Shown: one piece after another, positions 61,301 to 64,000 of the stretch | How the letters are laid out: every line of letters starts with the position of its first letter | Numbering within the stretch: position 1 is the stretch's first letter | NCBI GenBank assembly: GCA_034670405.1 | Contig: JAXDDX010000014.1 | Coordinates: 1,810,501 to 1,874,500 of the forward strand | Source of the DNA: Hoplostethus atlanticus | Taxonomy: Eukaryota > Chordata > Actinopteri > Trachichthyiformes > Trachichthyidae | DNA length: 64,000 nt | Reading direction: 5' to 3' | Position numbers and translations under genes: made by a program | Notes under the pieces: model-generated | Database searches by the model: none | Told to the model about the DNA's origin: nothing | Seen by the model: the letters and a program-made list of their open reading frames with translations, nothing else

Positions 61301-62814
61301 AAGACCAGAATATGGAATTTTACAGTGTTGTAACAGTAATAAGATATATAAACTTGCCAATTAATAATTCTACTTCCATACACCATTTCCACCTGATGTA
61401 ATTATTGAATTTTAAAATTGAATCTTAAAAATTCGATTTAAGTTTTTGTTATTCCACTATCTTAATATGTCTGCCTTATCTTATTCCATCTCCCAGTTAA
61501 TTTCATTCCTACTTTAATGTTTACTCTGTTTCTTGATCATACACATACGCTTTGTAAACAAGAGGGAAACTATGTGGTATTTATGTAAATGTTACATTCA
61601 ACCACTGGACACACCTGCCTCTACAACCAGGCTCCAAAACCTCAGGTGTCCACTTAACGTTACTTTTGGCAGGTTAAGCTAACATTACCAATCAAAACCA
61701 AATCAAGCTAAAATCACTATTACAACTCCTGCAGATAAAACTTGAAATTTTGCTTCTTTTGTGACAGATTCTAACACTTTCAAGACAAACATAAACAAGG
61801 GCACATCATTTAATAGTGTGAGTTAAGCTAGCGAAACACAGATTTTCAAATCTAACATCAAAGTATACGACAAAAGTCAAAAATGCTCATCATCTCATGT
61901 AGTACATTGACCGTTTTGATAAATATTGTTTAATAATTCATGTACTGACCAGAAAATCGAAGGATGGCAATGGATTGAAGAGAAATCATTCATAAGGCGG
62001 TTGCATTTCGCACATGACACGGTGACTGTGCATGTGCAAGAAAGTACGGAAAACGCGTTGGGACAATTTTTATTCAGTTCAACGCCTGCAATGTGTTTTA
62101 AATAGCTTGATTACATAGATTCAATTCAGCACAATTTTGTAATCCCAAAACCTTTTACTATTATATTAATGCAATGAAACTCTTGTTTTAATTGTCAGAA
62201 ATGCAATTATTCAGTAGTTTCACCATTAAAAAAAAAAAAAAAGAATGCAAACAACATCCATGTTTCACTTCTTAGAGTGTACCACAGCCCTGTACATGGG
62301 CTTCCTGCTCCTCTGCATCCATTCAAGGCAACATCCTGATTAGTTTGGAGACACATGTCAGCTATGCTGACAGCTTGACACCACCAACTCCAAGAGCATT
62401 AGCACCTTGGCCCTTTTGTTACCACATATACCAGATAGCAGATGACTGGGTGAGATACCATGGTTTCCAACCTGGAACAAAAAAAAAAAAGGTGTTTATC
62501 AGTCACACTACAACACAGGAAAGAGACGGCGGTTTAAGGAACTGAGTAGAGGAGGGCATGGTGAGTTGAGAAATGGGAAATAGGGGGTGCTTTGCGAGAA
62601 TGAACCATAGCAAAGGCAAAGTAAATCAGAGGAGAAGGCACACACACACACCTGTAAGACATAATGAGACTAGAACTAATGAAACTAGTAGTTAGTTAGA
62701 CACAGTTCTGCTCTGTTCCTCTCTCTACTCTATACTTCAGATTCTAAGTTGTGCTGCCCAAGGTTAACATGACGGCGATAATTCTCACTGCAGCATAATA
62801 AACTGAAACAATTC

Positions 62815-62849
<35 letters not shown>

Positions 62850-63696
62850 CCACCCCAGACCCGTACCAACTTAATGGCTAAATGGCTCAAGCTGGTTTTA
62901 ATATTAATCTACATGCCCAGAGATTTCAAATCATATCATCATGGCGCTATCTAGATAGCCTGAAAGCAAATCAAAGTGTTTTGAATTGTATATGTGCAAA
63001 CCTGATTTGAACGAACAAAAGTCAAAGATAAAAATACTTTCTTCTAGAGGACAATACACTAACTAATATGCTACTAATCACTGGAAGGAGATTGTGTGTT
63101 TGCAAACTAAACAGAACACCCTGTTTATTCAATATATTTGTAGCTTTATGGTACATGTGTAACTGCAATTTAGCCTTTCTTTCCATGTGTTTTAGTCAGA
63201 TCAGTTGCACACATCGTTTATCAGCTTGAACCTGTTTTCCTTGTGGTTTTAAATTTCATGCACTTCCCCCAGTTTCGTCTTAATACCAGGTATTCTGAAT
63301 TAAAAGGTGTCTTGCAACATTATTCAAAAGTTAGTCTTGGCATAGAGAGCCGCAAGCCATATTAGTTGAATCAGCCTATTTAATCTGTTCTAGGCCCAGT
63401 CAAAGTGCTTTGGCATGAGTTGTTGTATGACGCATGCATGTGCACGGATGTGTCTTTTCCTCACCCAACCCAGTGCTGTAGTAAATTATTAACATATATT
63501 GCAATATATACTCATTTTGATTCCTACACAGTGAAGTGCATACTAGAACAAAACCATCTGTTCAAATTATCTCAGCTTTAAAAGCTAAAATATAAGCTGC
63601 TGCTCAATGGTTTAGTCTCATTCAAAGTAAATCAGCTAACCAGGGATCTTCTGATGGCATTTGGATACAGACATGAGAGGACATGACATTCGTGTT

Positions 63697-63732
<36 letters not shown>

Positions 63733-64000
63733 ACACAGAGACACATCAGTACAGATCCTACAAGAAGAAAGGGAGATATACTATATCAGGTCTAATTGTG
63801 ACCTGCTACAGTAAATCAATGGTGGTGCTCAGATAGGATTGTACTTTCGCACCAGGAAAAGGTTGTTGATTCCCTATTTCCTCACTCATTAAAAAGAAAG
63901 ACACTTTTCCTGTATTGTTTATTATGACACCCATCCTATGTAGAGCCAAATAGCTTGTCTGGGTGTGCAAGATCCATGTAGTGCCCTTTTACACTCATGC
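61301..64000. other. No gene recognised; (CA)n tracts
   Basis: A-runs at 62,228-62,242 and 62,479-62,490; (CA)n at 62,817-62,847 and 63,698-63,729. The region near 62,000 could hold the 5' end of the antisense zinc-finger pseudogene. No formin exon recognised. Confidence 0.5.

Overview
The window is vertebrate nuclear DNA, almost certainly from a teleost fish. It is AT-rich, has long (CA)n/(CT)n tracts, small exons in large introns, and many fish-type repeats: Tc1-like, hAT and PIF/Harbinger DNA transposons, tRNA-derived SINEs and non-LTR retrotransposon fragments. I cannot name the species.

The backbone is one host gene on the plus strand: a diaphanous-related formin, best matched to DIAPH3. 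Thirteen coding exons run from 7,586 to 50,754. They cover the end of the GTPase-binding region, the armadillo-like FH3/DID, the dimerisation/coiled-coil region, the proline-rich FH1 and the first FH2 exon. Phases agree at every junction except the FH1 exon, which carries one base too many. The gene is open at both ends: the N-terminal exons lie before base 1 and most of FH2 plus the DAD lie beyond 64,000 or were not recognised. One intron (38,625-38,837) has AT-AC ends with U12-type 5' splice site and branch site, and another (43,697-44,858) starts with GC.

The introns hold the mobile DNA. 0.7-2.5 kb: an internally deleted Tc1-like element, a Tc1 remnant and a hAT MITE. 4.4-6.7 kb: a dead Tc1-like element split by a hAT element with a BED-finger remnant. 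10-12.7 kb: two deleted Tc1-like elements, a SINE with an internal inverted duplication and a MITE. 15 kb: a hAT-like MITE. 18-19 kb: LINE debris. 25-26.3 kb: a hAT-like element containing a solo LTR. 28.3 kb and 52.6 kb: SINEs with clear target-site duplications. 40.9-41.8 kb: a Harbinger-like element with a Myb-like fragment. 47.3-48.1 kb: an inverted-repeat element carrying GC-rich, possibly captured DNA. 49.4-50.5 kb: a hAT element. 54.5-55.4 kb: a LINE reverse transcriptase relic.

From 56 to 61.3 kb, antisense to the formin, lie two broken genes in tandem and in the same direction: a zinc-finger/transposase-like gene family common in fish, then a gene like the fish 'SAMD3-like' family. 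The first keeps acidic positions that resemble a DDE transposase. The pairing suggests, but does not prove, one two-gene mobile unit. This is the best candidate here for a poorly described system.
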